64,000 nucleotides of DNA from Paracoccaceae bacterium (lineage in GTDB: Bacteria > Pseudomonadota > Alphaproteobacteria > Rhodobacterales > Rhodobacteraceae): contig WGNF01000005.1 of assembly GCA_016124615.1 (NCBI GenBank), forward strand, positions 1-64,000, given 5' to 3'. The notes beneath the pieces are model-generated. The model made no database searches. It was not told the origin of the DNA and saw nothing but the letters and a program-made list of their open reading frames with translations. The position numbers were made by a program, and so were the translations under genes. Below, one piece after another: positions 9,303 through 18,459 of this stretch. The number at the start of each line of letters is the position of its first letter. The stretch's first letter is position 1.

Positions 9303-9346
9303 GCCGGGCGCGACCATAGCGGCGGGGCCCGGCAGAGAAAAGACCG

Positions 9347-9886
9347 TCAGAGCGACTGGCCCAGCGGCTTGATCAGCATGCCCCGTTCCGGCAGCCAGGG
9401 GTTCAGCGCCAGCGCGGCGCGCAGCACGGCTTGCGCCTCGTCCACCCGGCCCAGCCCCATCAGTACCAGCGCCTTGCCCGACAGCGCGGCAACATGGTTC
9501 GGCTGCATCGCCAGCACGGTGTTCACATCCTCCAGCGCGTCGGCGTAGTCGGCCGACAGGAACTCGATGAAGGCGCGCTGGTTGTAGCCCTCGGGGTAGT
9601 CCGGGCAGTAGTGCACCAGCTGGTCGAAGGCCGAGAGCGCGGAGTCGAGATCTTCATCGTCCCGCTCGGCCATGCCGCGGTCGAGGAGTTCCTGCGCCTT
9701 CGGATCCGGCGCGCCGGTCAGCAGAAGCCACAGCCGGTTCATCGCATCGGCGGCGGTTTCGGGCGTCTTGGCGGCCTGCATCTGCGAAATCAGCGCCGCC
9801 CGCTCGGCCGACAGATCGGCCGCCGCCGGGCAGGTCTGCGCCGCGACAGGCAGGGCGGTGAGGGCGAGAAGGATCAGCGCACGCAT
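9347..9886 (-). CDS. Exported tetratricopeptide-repeat protein
   Basis: This 179-residue protein begins MRALILLALTALPVAAQTCP, a signal peptide probably cut after VAAQ or just before. About three TPR-like helical repeats follow between residues 70 and 165, for example LDSALSAFDQLVHYCPDYPEGYNQRA, ADALEDVNTVLAMQP and LGRVDEAQAVLRAALALNP. Such proteins mediate protein contacts in the periplasm. The start at 9886 is chosen because the signal peptide begins there; the open frame extends further upstream only through the hairpin region. Function and partners are unknown. Confidence 0.8.
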   Translation of the reverse strand: MRALILLALTALPVAAQTCPAAADLSAERAALISQMQAAKTPETAADAMNRLWLLLTGAPDPKAQELLDRGMAERDDEDLDSALSAFDQLVHYCPDYPEGYNQRAFIEFLSADYADALEDVNTVLAMQPNHVAALSGKALVLMGLGRVDEAQAVLRAALALNPWLPERGMLIKPLGQSL

Positions 9887-9967
9887 GCAAGGAGGATGGG
9901 CCGGTTGGGCGGAAAGGCAAGGTGTGAACGGGGATGGGACGACTGGCGGGTGCGGCGGCCCGCAAAA

Positions 9968-10145
9968 GCGGTCTGCCAGTGGCAGACCGCGCGGGGCGTT
10001 GCCCGAAGGCGCAAGCCGCAGGGCAAGGGGATTGCCATTATCTCGTCCACATCGGAAATCGGGGCGCGCCTGACTGGGCTGGCGCGGATACGCGCCTGCC
10101 AGGGGCAGGCAGGCGCGGCCCGATTTGTCGCGGGACAAATCGGGC
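9968..10145. repeat. Cluster of three inverted repeats between the TPR and putR genes
   Basis: The 289-base gap between the two genes (9887-10175) holds three hairpins in a row. The first is GCGGTCTGCC / GGCAGACCGC (9968-9990, 3-base loop). The second is GCGCCTGCC / GGCAGGCGC (10092-10116). The third is GCCCGATTTGTC / GACAAATCGGGC with loop GCGG (10118-10145), a perfect 12-base stem. None is followed by a T-run. They could be REP-like elements or terminators of putR, which ends toward this gap. Confidence 0.6.
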
Positions 10146-10175
10146 AAGAGACCCCGGCCACCGCTTTGAAGCCCC

Positions 10176-10646
10176 TCACAACGGCCCCTCCTTCACCGCC
10201 TCCATCGCGACGTAGGTCGAGGTCGACGCGACATGCGGCAGCGCCGACAGCCGTTCGGCCATCACCCGGCGGTAATCGTGAATGTCGGCGGTGCGCACCT
10301 TCAGCAGGTAGTCGAAGCCGCCCGCGATCATGTGGCACTGCTCGATCTCGGGCACCTGGCCCACCGCGCGGTTGAACGCCTGCAAGGCCGCCTCGCGCGT
10401 GTCGGACAGCCGCACCTCGACAAAAGCCACATGCGCCAGCCCCATCCGGATCGGGTCCAGCAAGGCGCGGTAGCCGGTGATCACGCCGGTTTCCTCCAGC
10501 CGCTTCACCCGTGCTTGCGTCGGCGATTTCGACAGGCCGATGCGGCGGGCGAGTTCCGTCACGCTGGTCCGCCCGTCGGTGGCCAGCACGCGCAGGATCG
10601 CCTGATCGAAGCTGTCAAGGTCAGCAGAGGCCATCTGGATCGTCAT
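10176..10646 (-). CDS. putR: Lrp/AsnC-family regulator of proline catabolism (PutR-like)
   Basis: This 156-residue protein has an N-terminal helix-turn-helix (LDSFDQAILRVLATDGRTSV then LARRIGLSKSPTQARVKRLE) and a C-terminal RAM/Lrp ligand domain (HVAFVEVRLSD, IEQCHMIAGGFDYLLKVRT). It is transcribed divergently from putA across a 71-base gap. In Rhodobacter capsulatus the same arrangement encodes PutR, the proline-responsive activator of putA, so the symbol is given on homology of family plus position. PutA here lacks its own DNA-binding domain, which fits the need for a separate regulator. The ATG at 10646 has a GGGGGAG ribosome site directly before it. Confidence 0.88.
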   Translation of the reverse strand: MTIQMASADLDSFDQAILRVLATDGRTSVTELARRIGLSKSPTQARVKRLEETGVITGYRALLDPIRMGLAHVAFVEVRLSDTREAALQAFNRAVGQVPEIEQCHMIAGGFDYLLKVRTADIHDYRRVMAERLSALPHVASTSTYVAMEAVKEGPL

Positions 10647-10655
10647 GCTCCCCCT

Positions 10656-10677
10656 TTGCAGGTCATTTGGCCTGCAA
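10656..10677. promoter_or_regulatory. Candidate PutR operator in the putR-putA gap
   Basis: Arms TTGCAGG and CCTGCAA form a perfect 7-base inverted repeat with an 8-base centre (TCATTTGG). It is the only clear dyad in the short divergent promoter and sits next to the putR start, where an Lrp-type protein could control both genes. Confidence 0.45.
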
Positions 10678-10717
10678 GGCGATCATCTTCGGGAATTCGG
10701 CCCGCGTCCAGCCCGCT

Positions 10718-13700
10718 ATGATGGGCAAAACGGGGAGAATCGCCTTGGACGACGCACACACCGACCTGCTGGCCCGGATCGAGGCCGAAACGCTGGCGCC
10801 CGAGGGCGCGGTGCTGGCCCGCCTGATCGCCGAAGCGGGGCTGGATGACGCCACCCGCGCCCGCATCGGCGCCGCCGGGGCGGACCTCGTGCGCCGCATC
10901 CGCGCCAGCGTGAAGCCGGGGCTGATGGAGGTGTTTCTGGCCGAATACGGGCTTTCGACCGAGGAAGGCATCGCCCTGATGTGTCTGGCCGAGGCGCTGT
11001 TGCGGGTGCCCGACGCCGAGACGATGGATGCGCTGATCGAGGACAAGATCGCGCCAAGCGACTGGGGGCGGCACCTTGGTCGTTCCGCCTCCAGCCTGGT
11101 GAACGCCTCGACCTGGGCCTTGATGCTGACCGGCAAGGTGCTGGAGGATCGCGCGCCGGGCATTGTCGGCCATCTGCGCGGGGCGGTCAAACGGCTGGGC
11201 GAGCCGGTGATCCGCACCGCCGTGGCGCGCGCGATGAAGGAAATGGGCCGCCAGTTCGTGCTGGGCGAAACCATCGACGCCGCGATGGACCGCGCGAAGA
11301 CGCTGGAGGCGAAGGGCTACACCTACAGCTACGACATGCTGGGCGAGGCGGCGCGCACCGAAGGCGACGCGCGGCGCTATCACCTTTCCTATTCCAAGGC
11401 GATCGGCGCCATCGCCGGGGCCTGCAAAAGCCGCGATATCCGCGAAAACCCCGGCATCTCGGTGAAGCTCTCGGCGCTGCACCCGCGCTATGAGGTCGCC
11501 AAGCGCGCGCGGGTGATGGAGGAACTGGTGCCCCGCGTCCGCGCGCTGGCCGGGCTGGCGAAGGCGGCGGGCCTCGGCTTCAACATCGACGCGGAAGAGG
11601 CGGACCGCCTGACCCTGTCGTTGCAGGTGATCGAGGCGGTGCTGTCGGACCCTGCGCTGAAGGGCTGGGACGGGTTCGGGGTGGTGGTGCAGGCCTACGG
11701 CCGCCGCGCCGGGCCGGTGCTGGATTGGCTGCACGGGCTGGCCACGCGGCTGGATCGCAAGATCATGGTGCGGCTGGTGAAGGGCGCCTATTGGGATGCC
11801 GAGGTGAAGCGGGCGCAGGTGCTGGGGCTGACCTCTTTCCCGGTCTTCACCCGCAAGCAGGCGACCGATGTCAGCTATATCGCCAACGCGAAGAAGCTGC
11901 TGGGGATGACGGGCAGGATCTATCCCCAGTTCGCCACCCACAACGCGCATACGGTGGCCGCCATCCTCGACATGGCGCCCGACAAGACCGCCTTCGAGTT
12001 CCAGCGCTTGCACGGCATGGGCGAGCGGCTGCACGACATCGTGCATGAGCAGGAAAAAACCCGCTGCCGCATCTATGCGCCGGTGGGGGCGCATCGCGAC
12101 CTGCTCGCCTACCTCGTGCGCAGGCTGCTGGAAAACGGCGCCAACTCCAGCTTCGTCAACCAGATCGTGGATGAGGACGTGCCGCCCGAAACCGTCGCCG
12201 CCGACCCTTTCGCCGCCATCGAGGCCACGCTGCCCGCCCCCGCCAACCCGGCGATCCGGCGCGGGCCGGATCTGTTCGGCGGGCGCGGCAATGCGCGCGG
12301 GTTCGACCTGACCGAGGCCGGGGATCTTGCCGCCATCGAGGCCGCGCGAAGCCCCTGCCGACATGAGACGTTCCATGCCGCGCCGCTAGTGGCCGGGCCG
12401 GTCGCGGGCCTGCCGCCGCAGCCGGTGGCCAACCCGGCGCGCCCGGATGACCGGGTGGGCATGGTGACGAACGCCAGCGGCGCCGATGTGGAAACCGCGC
12501 TGGCCGCCGCCCGGATCTGGCAGGCCCCCGCGGCCGAACGCGCCGCCGTGCTGCGCAAGGCCGCCGCGCTTTACGAGGCCGAATTTGGTCCGGTCTTCGC
12601 CCTGCTGGCGCGCGAGGCGGGCAAGTCGCAGGCCGATGCGGTCAGCGAGCTGCGCGAGGCCGTGGATTTCCTGCGCTACTATGCCGAGGGCGCCGAAAGG
12701 CTGACCGCCGCCCCGCGCGGCACCTTTGTCTGCATCAGCCCGTGGAACTTCCCGCTGGCGATCTTCACCGGCCAGATCGCGGCCGCGCTGGCGGCGGGCA
12801 ATGCCGTCATCGCCAAGCCTGCCGAACAGACGCCGCTGATCGCCGCGCTGGCGGTGCGGCTTCTGCATCAGACCGGGGTGCCGACCACCGCGCTGCAGTT
12901 CCTGCCCGGCGACGGCGCCACGGTCGGCGCTGCACTGACCGCCGATGCGCGCATCGCGGGCGTGGCCTTCACTGGATCGACCGACACCGCGCAGGCGATC
13001 CGCCGCAGCATGGCCGCCACCGGCAACCCGACCGCGCCGCTGATTGCCGAAACCGGCGGGCTGAACGCGATGATGGTGGATTCGACCGCCTTGCCGGAAC
13101 AGGCGGTGCGCGACATCCTTGCCAGCGCGTTCCAGTCGGCCGGGCAACGCTGTTCGGCGCTGCGCTGCCTTTATCTGCAGGAGGACGTGGCCCATACCGT
13201 GCAAGAGATGCTGTTCGGCGCGATGGACGAGCTGACGCTGGGCGACCCCTGGGATCTGGCGACCGACGTCGGCCCGGTGATCGACGCCGAAGCCGAGGCG
13301 GGCATCGCCGCCTATATCGCTGCGGCGCGGGCCGAGGGCCGGGTGCTGAAGGAACTGCCTCGCCCGGCGCAGGGCCATTTCATCGCCCCAACGGTGATCC
13401 GCGTCGATGGCATCGCGCAGATGGAGCGTGAAATCTTCGGCCCGGTCCTGCACATCGCAACCTTCAAGGCGTCCGAGATCGACGCGGTGATCGACGCGGT
13501 GAACGCCACCGGCTATGGCCTGACCTTCGGGCTGCACACCCGGATCGACGACCGGGTGCAGCAGGTGGTGGACCGCCTGCACGTCGGCAACACCTACGTC
13601 AACCGCAACCAGATCGGCGCCGTGGTGGGCAGTCAGCCGTTCGGCGGCGAGGGGCTTTCGGGCACCGGGCCGAAGGCGGGCGGGCCGGAATATCTGAGCC

Positions 13701-14200
13701 GCTTCACCACCGCCCCCTGCCCCGCTGGCGGCATATGGGACCACCCGGCCGACCCCGCCCGCGTGCAGGCGGCGCTGAGCGCCGCGCGGGTGCCGCAGGG
13801 CGCGGTGCGGGTCGCCGACCTGCCGGGACCGACCGGCGAGTCGAACCGGCTGTCACTCTTCGCCCGCGCGCCGGTGCTCTGCCTTGGCCCGGGGGCCGAG
13901 ACGGCGGCGCGGCAGGTCGCGGCGGTGCAGGCGGCGGGCGGCATCGCGGTGGCGGCCGATGGCGCGCTGGACGCCTCGGCGCTGACCACGCTGACCGGCT
14001 TTTCGCAGGCGCTGTGGTGGGGCGGCGCCCCCGAGGCGCGCGCCTATGCGCAGGCGCTGGCCCGGCGCCCCGGCCCGATCCTGCCGCTGGTGACAGAGGC
14101 GCCCGATGCGGGCCGCGTGCTGCTGGAACGCCACGTCTGCATCGACACCACCGCCTCGGGCGGCAACGCGCAATTGCTGGCCGAAGTCGGCGCCGCTTGA
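10718..14200 (+). CDS. putA: Bifunctional proline dehydrogenase / delta-1-pyrroline-5-carboxylate dehydrogenase
   Basis: The product (about 1160 residues) oxidises proline to glutamate in two steps. The FAD-dependent proline dehydrogenase barrel spans roughly residues 150-460, with [31 protein letters not shown] and [11 protein letters not shown]. The NAD-dependent P5C dehydrogenase spans roughly 560-1010, with [29 protein letters not shown] and the catalytic cysteine in GQRCSA near residue 812. A C-terminal region of about 140 residues follows, as in type B PutA. There is no N-terminal ribbon-helix-helix domain. The start is uncertain: ATG at 10718 or 10721 has a poor ribosome site, while TTG at 10745 is preceded by GGGGAG. 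Confidence 0.95.
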   Translation: MMGKTGRIALDDAHTDLLARIEAETLAPEGAVLARLIAEAGLDDATRARIGAAGADLVRRIRASVKPGLMEVFLAEYGLSTEEGIALMCLAEALLRVPDAETMDALIEDKIAPSDWGRHLGRSASSLVNASTWALMLTGKVLEDRAPGIVGHLRGAVKRLGEPVIRTAVARAMKEMGRQFVLGETIDAAMDRAKTLEAKGYTYSYDMLGEAARTEGDARRYHLSYSKAIGAIAGACKSRDIRENPGISVKLSALHPRYEVAKRARVMEELVPRVRALAGLAKAAGLGFNIDAEEADRLTLSLQVIEAVLSDPALKGWDGFGVVVQAYGRRAGPVLDWLHGLATRLDRKIMVRLVKGAYWDAEVKRAQVLGLTSFPVFTRKQATDVSYIANAKKLLGMTGRIYPQFATHNAHTVAAILDMAPDKTAFEFQRLHGMGERLHDIVHEQEKTRCRIYAPVGAHRDLLAYLVRRLLENGANSSFVNQIVDEDVPPETVAADPFAAIEATLPAPANPAIRRGPDLFGGRGNARGFDLTEAGDLAAIEAARSPCRHETFHAAPLVAGPVAGLPPQPVANPARPDDRVGMVTNASGADVETALAAARIWQAPAAERAAVLRKAAALYEAEFGPVFALLAREAGKSQADAVSELREAVDFLRYYAEGAERLTAAPRGTFVCISPWNFPLAIFTGQIAAALAAGNAVIAKPAEQTPLIAALAVRLLHQTGVPTTALQFLPGDGATVGAALTADARIAGVAFTGSTDTAQAIRRSMAATGNPTAPLIAETGGLNAMMVDSTALPEQAVRDILASAFQSAGQRCSALRCLYLQEDVAHTVQEMLFGAMDELTLGDPWDLATDVGPVIDAEAEAGIAAYIAAARAEGRVLKELPRPAQGHFIAPTVIRVDGIAQMEREIFGPVLHIATFKASEIDAVIDAVNATGYGLTFGLHTRIDDRVQQVVDRLHVGNTYVNRNQIGAVVGSQPFGGEGLSGTGPKAGGPEYLSRFTTAPCPAGGIWDHPADPARVQAALSAARVPQGAVRVADLPGPTGESNRLSLFARAPVLCLGPGAETAARQVAAVQAAGGIAVAADGALDASALTTLTGFSQALWWGGAPEARAYAQALARRPGPILPLVTEAPDAGRVLLERHVCIDTTASGGNAQLLAEVGAA

Positions 14201-14231
14201 CGCAACCCGGCGGATCGGGAAGCCTGCGCGC

Positions 14232-14978
14232 ATGTTCCCGATCCGCGACCACAACCCCTCGGGCACCACGCCCTACGTCACGGTCGCGCTGATCGTGGTG
14301 AACGCGCTGGTGTTCCTTGGCACCTGGCCGTTTCTGCAGGACGGCACGGCGCTGATGCAGTTCTACGCCCAATGGGCGCTGGTCCCCGGCCGCATCACCA
14401 CGGGCAGCGGTTATGTCACGATCCTGACCTCGATGTTCCTGCACAACGGCTGGTGGCACCTGTTGGGCAACATGCTGTTCCTGTGGGTCTTCGGCGACAA
14501 TATCGAGGATACGTTCGGCCATGTCCGCTTTCTCGGCTTCTACCTGCTGTGCGGCCTTGCCGCCGCCGCCGCTCAGATCCTGGGCGATCCCGGCTCGATG
14601 CTGCCGATGGTCGGCGCCTCGGGGGCGATTGCCGGGGTGATGGGCGGCTACCTGCTGCTGTTCCCGCGCGCCAAGGTCGATTTTCTGGTGATCTTCATCG
14701 TCTTCTTCCGCGTTTTCGTGGTGCCCGCCTGGGTGGTTCTGGGCCTGTGGTTCGGCTTTCAGCTGCTCGACAGCATCGCCACCGATCCGGCCGCGGGCGG
14801 CGTCGCCTACAGCGTTCATGTCGGCGGCTTCCTTGCCGGGCTGGTGCTGACGCTGCCGGTCTGGCTGTGGCGTGGCGGGGCGGGGTCCTGGCGGCAACCG
14901 CTCGACACCCCGCCCGATCCGCTGGCGGGCGAGGGGCTGACGCCGACGACCGTCCCCACCGTGCGCCGCCGCCGTTAG
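14232..14978 (+). CDS. Rhomboid-family intramembrane serine protease
   Basis: This 248-residue membrane protein has six or so hydrophobic segments. It carries the rhomboid signatures: HNGWWHLLGNMLFLWVFGDN (second-helix His-x-x-x-N), the nucleophile serine in VGASGAIAGVMGGYLL near residue 135, and the catalytic histidine in HVGGFLAGL near residue 200. It would cleave other membrane proteins within the bilayer. The gene begins 31 bases after putA and may be read through from it, but no functional link is known. Confidence 0.9.
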   Translation: MFPIRDHNPSGTTPYVTVALIVVNALVFLGTWPFLQDGTALMQFYAQWALVPGRITTGSGYVTILTSMFLHNGWWHLLGNMLFLWVFGDNIEDTFGHVRFLGFYLLCGLAAAAAQILGDPGSMLPMVGASGAIAGVMGGYLLLFPRAKVDFLVIFIVFFRVFVVPAWVVLGLWFGFQLLDSIATDPAAGGVAYSVHVGGFLAGLVLTLPVWLWRGGAGSWRQPLDTPPDPLAGEGLTPTTVPTVRRRR

Positions 14979-15007
14979 GCCGCCCCGCCCGTGACGCAGC
15001 GTTTTGC

Positions 15008-15021
15008 TGACGTGCACGTCA
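15008..15021. promoter_or_regulatory. Perfect 14-base palindrome upstream of the MerR gene
   Basis: TGACGTGCACGTCA is a perfect palindrome in the 106-base gap between the rhomboid and MerR genes. MerR-family regulators of acyl-CoA catabolism bind dyads with ACGT cores, so this is a good candidate operator for autoregulation and control of the downstream operon. It is preceded by TTTTGC, possibly part of a promoter. Confidence 0.6.
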
Positions 15022-15084
15022 AGCAGGCTTGCGGGACGCCGGTGCTGCCGCCATTTCTTCCGCATGACCAACAGGCTGCCGCCC

Positions 15085-15489
15085 ATGACCGAACCCGATT
15101 CCGTGATGACCATCCGCGAGGTGTGCGACGCGTTCGACGTGACGCCGCGAACCCTGCGCTTTTACGAATCCAAGGAACTTCTGGCGCCGCTGCGCATCGG
15201 CCAGAAGCGGCTTTACACCCGGCGCGACCGGGCTAGGCTGACGCTGATCCGGCGCGGCAAGCGGTTCGGCCTCAGTCTGGAAGACATCCGCCAGCTGCTT
15301 GACCTTTACGCCCGCGACAGCACGAACGAGACGCAGACCCGCCGCGCGATCGAAATCGCCCGTGGCCGTCTGGCCCAGATGGAACAGCAGCGCGCCGAGC
15401 TTGGCGAGGCCATCGCCGACCTGAAGGCGGAACTCGCCTGGGGCGACGATCAACTCGCCCGGCTGCAGACCAAATCCGCCGCCGATTAG
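15085..15489 (+). CDS. MerR-family regulator of an acyl-CoA degradation operon
   Basis: This 134-residue protein has a MerR winged helix at residues 8-75 ([20 protein letters not shown], followed by [16 protein letters not shown]) and a C-terminal coiled-coil dimer helix ([20 protein letters not shown]). No metal-binding cysteines are present at the end, so an organic or acyl-CoA signal is likely, as for LiuR-type regulators of branched-chain or fatty acid breakdown. It is the first gene of the operon, 14 bases before the acyl-CoA dehydrogenase. I prefer the start at 15085 by the usual spacing to MTIRE; 15064 is possible. Confidence 0.85.
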   Translation: MTEPDSVMTIREVCDAFDVTPRTLRFYESKELLAPLRIGQKRLYTRRDRARLTLIRRGKRFGLSLEDIRQLLDLYARDSTNETQTRRAIEIARGRLAQMEQQRAELGEAIADLKAELAWGDDQLARLQTKSAAD

Positions 15490-15503
15490 CCAAGGAGACG
15501 CCC

Positions 15504-17282
15504 ATGCCCGCCTACACAGCCCCGACCAAGGACATCCAGTTCCTGCTGCACGACGTGCTGAAGGTCAGCGCCAGCGAGGTGCCCGGCTTTGCCGATCTCG
15601 ACGCCGATACCACCGGCGCGATCCTTGACGAGGCCGGCCGCCTTGCCACCGAGGTGCTGGCGCCGCTGAACCCGGTCGGCGACCGCGAGGGCTGCCGGCT
15701 GGAAAACGGCGTGGTCTACACGCCCACCGGCTTCAAGGCGGCGTTCGAGGCGATGAAGGAAGGCGGCTGGAACGGGCTCGACCTGCCCGAGGAATTCGGC
15801 GGCCAGGGCCTGCCCTACCTGATGGGCACGGCGGTCGGCGAGATCTTCGTCTCGGCCAACATGGCGTTCAACATGTACCAGGGCCTGACCCACGGCGCCA
15901 TCGGCGCCATCCTCGCCCATGCCAGCGACGAGTTGAAGGCGACCTACCTGCCGAAGATGGTCAGCCTCGACTGGACCGGCACGATGAACCTGACCGAACC
16001 GCATTGCGGCACCGACCTCGGCCTGATCCGGACGCGGGCGGAACCGCAGGGCGATGGCAGCTACAAGATCACCGGGCAGAAGATCTTCATCTCGGCGGGC
16101 GATCATGACCTGGCCGACAACATCATCCACCTCGTGCTGGCCAAGGCGCCCGGCGGTGGCGAGGGCACGCGCGGCATCAGCCTCTTCATCGTGCCGAAAT
16201 TCATGGTGAATGCCGATGGCAGCCTTGGCGCCCGCAACGGCGCCGGGCCCGGCAAGATCGAAGAGAAGATGGGCATCCACGGCAATGCCACCTGCGTGAT
16301 GAACTTCGACGGCGCCACCGGCTATCTGGTCGGCGAGCTGCACAAGGGCATGCGCAACATGTTCACCATGATGAACGAGGCCCGCCTTGGCGTCGGCCTG
16401 CAGGGCTACGCGGTGGCCGAGGCCGCCTATCAGGCGGCGGTGGCCTATGCCAGGGACCGCTTGCAGGGCCGCGCCGTCACCGGCGCCGAAAACCCGCAGG
16501 GCCCGGCCGATCCGCTGATCGTGCATCCCGACATCCGCCGCAGCCTGATGGACCAGAAAAGCTTCGTCGAGGGCGCCCGCGCACTGACCTACTGGGGCGC
16601 CGAACTGATCGACCGCGCCCACCGCACCGGCGACGCCAAGGCCGAGGGCATGATCTCGCTGCTGACCCCGGTCATCAAGGGCTTCCAGACCGATCGCGGC
16701 TTCGACATGGCGGTGCAGGCCCAGCAGGTCTTTGGCGGGCACGGCTACATCGAGGAACAGGGCATGTCGCAATTCGCCCGCGACGCGCGCATCGCGATGA
16801 TCTACGAGGGCGCCAACGGCGTGCAGGCGCTCGACCTCGTCGGCCGCAAGCTGGCGCAGGACGGCGGCAAGCACGTGATGGCCTTCTTCGACATGGTGAA
16901 GGGCTTCCTGAAGGACAATGCCGACCACGAGGGGCTGCAACAGGGCTTCCTCGACCCGCTGAAGAAAGCCTCGAAAGACCTGCAGGCGGCGGCGATGTAT
17001 TTCATGCAGAACGGCATGAAGAACCCCAACGCCGCGCTGGCGGGTTCCACCGACTTCCTGCACCTTTTCGGTCACACCTGCCTTGGCCTGATGTGGGCAA
17101 AGATGGCGCGCGCCTCGTTCGACGCGCTGGCGGCGGGCAGCCCCGACGAAGACTTCCACCGCACCAAGATCGCCACCGGGCGCTACTACATGGCGCGGCA
17201 ACTGCCCGCCACCGGGATGCACCTCGCCCGGATCGAAAGCGGCGCCGAGCCGGTGATGGCGCTCGACGCCGCGGCCTTCTAG
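15504..17282 (+). CDS. Acyl-CoA dehydrogenase with C-terminal extension
   Basis: This 592-residue flavoenzyme introduces a double bond into an acyl-CoA, the first step of beta-oxidation. The N-terminal, middle and C-terminal acyl-CoA dehydrogenase domains are visible: [20 protein letters not shown], then [20 protein letters not shown] (flavin-binding strand), and the catalytic glutamate in [19 protein letters not shown] near residue 435. About 130 further residues form the extra C-terminal domain seen in the large class that includes DmdC. The chain-length preference cannot be read from sequence; a DmdC-like role on methylmercaptopropionyl-CoA is an alternative. An AAGGAGA ribosome site precedes the ATG. 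Confidence 0.92.
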   Translation: MPAYTAPTKDIQFLLHDVLKVSASEVPGFADLDADTTGAILDEAGRLATEVLAPLNPVGDREGCRLENGVVYTPTGFKAAFEAMKEGGWNGLDLPEEFGGQGLPYLMGTAVGEIFVSANMAFNMYQGLTHGAIGAILAHASDELKATYLPKMVSLDWTGTMNLTEPHCGTDLGLIRTRAEPQGDGSYKITGQKIFISAGDHDLADNIIHLVLAKAPGGGEGTRGISLFIVPKFMVNADGSLGARNGAGPGKIEEKMGIHGNATCVMNFDGATGYLVGELHKGMRNMFTMMNEARLGVGLQGYAVAEAAYQAAVAYARDRLQGRAVTGAENPQGPADPLIVHPDIRRSLMDQKSFVEGARALTYWGAELIDRAHRTGDAKAEGMISLLTPVIKGFQTDRGFDMAVQAQQVFGGHGYIEEQGMSQFARDARIAMIYEGANGVQALDLVGRKLAQDGGKHVMAFFDMVKGFLKDNADHEGLQQGFLDPLKKASKDLQAAAMYFMQNGMKNPNAALAGSTDFLHLFGHTCLGLMWAKMARASFDALAAGSPDEDFHRTKIATGRYYMARQLPATGMHLARIESGAEPVMALDAAAF

Positions 17283-17314
17283 GCTCGGGGCGGTCGCATT
17301 CCGGGGAGGACACG

Positions 17315-17527
17315 ATGCCCAAACGCCTGCGCTACACCCGCCGCTTTCCGGTCTCGCTGACCGAGGATGCCTATCGCAAGCTGCGCGCCTTCGCGGCCGA
17401 GAGCGGCGTGACCCAGGATGAAGCGCTGGTGTTCCTGTTCGAGAACTTCGGCAGCGTCACAGATGCCGACACCCTTGGCCACCGCCTGCGCCTGTTCAAG
17501 GCCGAGCTTGAGGAGCGCAAGAAGTGA
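17315..17527 (+). CDS. Small ribbon-helix-helix-like protein
   Basis: This 70-residue protein starts MPKRLRYTRRFPVSLTEDAY after a strong GGGGAGGA ribosome site. The run RRFPVSLTEDAYRKLRAFAA followed by SGVTQDEALVFLFENF looks like a beta strand plus two helices, the layout of CopG/Arc-type ribbon-helix-helix DNA-binding proteins. It lies inside the acyl-CoA degradation operon, 32 bases after the dehydrogenase. It could be a second regulator or a small antitoxin-like protein without a toxin partner. I do not recognise a named family. Confidence 0.65.
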   Translation: MPKRLRYTRRFPVSLTEDAYRKLRAFAAESGVTQDEALVFLFENFGSVTDADTLGHRLRLFKAELEERKK

Positions 17528-17553
17528 GCGCGCGCCCGGCCCGGCCCCAGAAT

Positions 17554-17574
17554 GAGTATTTGTGCCAGAAAGAA
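17554..17574 (+). repeat. Short intergenic repeat, copy A
   Basis: GAGTATTTGTGCCAGAAAGA plus a final A matches an inverted copy at 17733-17753 in 18 of 21 positions and resembles a third copy at 31237-31257. It lies just after the stop of the RHH-like gene. I associate such short elements with intergenic regions of Rhodobacteraceae. Confidence 0.6.
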
Positions 17575-17732
17575 ACCGCAGGGGTGCGCCCCGGCCCACG
17601 GAAGGCCAAACCTCCACGCGAGAGCTTCGCACGCGGCCGGGGCGGCTTCTCCCTGGACGGTCATCGGCTCTCCAGCCTGCACCGCGCCTTGAGGCTCGCG
17701 CGATTAAGCCTAAAAAGGTGTTACCGCGCCAA

Positions 17733-17753
17733 TTCTTCCTGGCGGAAATACTC
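17733..17753 (-). repeat. Short intergenic repeat, copy B (inverted)
   Basis: The reverse strand reads GAGTATTTCCGCCAGGAAGA then A, the inverted partner of copy A 158 bases away. Only two base pairs in the centre and one near the end differ. The pair brackets a stretch with no gene. Confidence 0.6.
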
Positions 17754-17762
17754 CACGGGGGT

Positions 17763-17783
17763 GCGGGGGTGTGAAACCCCCGC
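17763..17783. terminator. GC-rich hairpin upstream of the GST gene
   Basis: GCGGGGGT and ACCCCCGC form an 8-base stem with a GTGAA loop in the 286-base gap between the RHH-like and GST genes. No T-run follows. It may attenuate transcription inside the operon or belong to the adjacent repeat element. Confidence 0.4.
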
Positions 17784-17813
17784 CTGCCCGGCTGGACACA
17801 GGAGCACCACCCG

Positions 17814-18449
17814 ATGACCGCGAAACTTTACTGCTTCGGCGAAAGCGGCAACGCCTACAAGGCCGCGCTGACCCTGACCCTCGCCGAGATGGAGTGGGAG
17901 CCCGTCTACGTCGACTTCTTCCACGGCGAGACCCGCACCCCCGGCTTCCGCGAAATGAACGAAATGGGCGAGGTGCCGGTGCTGATCGACGGCGACGTCA
18001 CCCTCAGCCAGTCGGGCGTGATCCAGGATTACGTCAGCTCGAAAACCGGCAAGCTGGGCGGGCGCTCGGCGGCGGAACGGCGCGACATCCTGCGCTGGGT
18101 GTTCTGGGACAATCACAAGATGTCCTCGCAGGCCGGAACCGTGCGGTTCCTGATGAACTTCCTGCCCGTCGAGAAGCGGCCGCAGCCGGTCATCGAATGG
18201 CTGCAAGGCCGCATGAAGGCCGCCTATGCCACGCTGGACCACCATCTGGAGGACCGCAGCTGGATCGTCGGCAACCAGATCACCATCGCCGACATCGCCT
18301 GCTGCAGCTACCTTTACTATCCCGAGCCCTTCGGCTTCGACCGCAGCGCGTGGACCGCCATTGACGCCTGGCTTGACCGCATCGCGGCGCAACCGGGCTG
18401 GAAACACCCCTATGACTTGATGCCCGGCAACCCGTCCGACCGGGCCTGA
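17814..18449 (+). CDS. Glutathione S-transferase family protein
   Basis: This 211-residue protein has a thioredoxin-like N-terminal domain (MTAKLYCFGESGNAYKAALT, cis-proline motif in GEVPVLIDGD, then LSQSGVIQDYV) and an all-helical C-terminal domain from about residue 85 (WIVGNQITIADIACCSYLYY). This is the cytosolic GST fold. The serine or tyrosine that activates glutathione is probably within the FGESGNA loop. It sits between acyl-CoA dehydrogenase and thiolase, which suggests detoxification of, or action on, an unsaturated acyl intermediate, but that is inference. Confidence 0.88.
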   Translation: MTAKLYCFGESGNAYKAALTLTLAEMEWEPVYVDFFHGETRTPGFREMNEMGEVPVLIDGDVTLSQSGVIQDYVSSKTGKLGGRSAAERRDILRWVFWDNHKMSSQAGTVRFLMNFLPVEKRPQPVIEWLQGRMKAAYATLDHHLEDRSWIVGNQITIADIACCSYLYYPEPFGFDRSAWTAIDAWLDRIAAQPGWKHPYDLMPGNPSDRA

Positions 18450-18459
18450 GGAGGACGCC

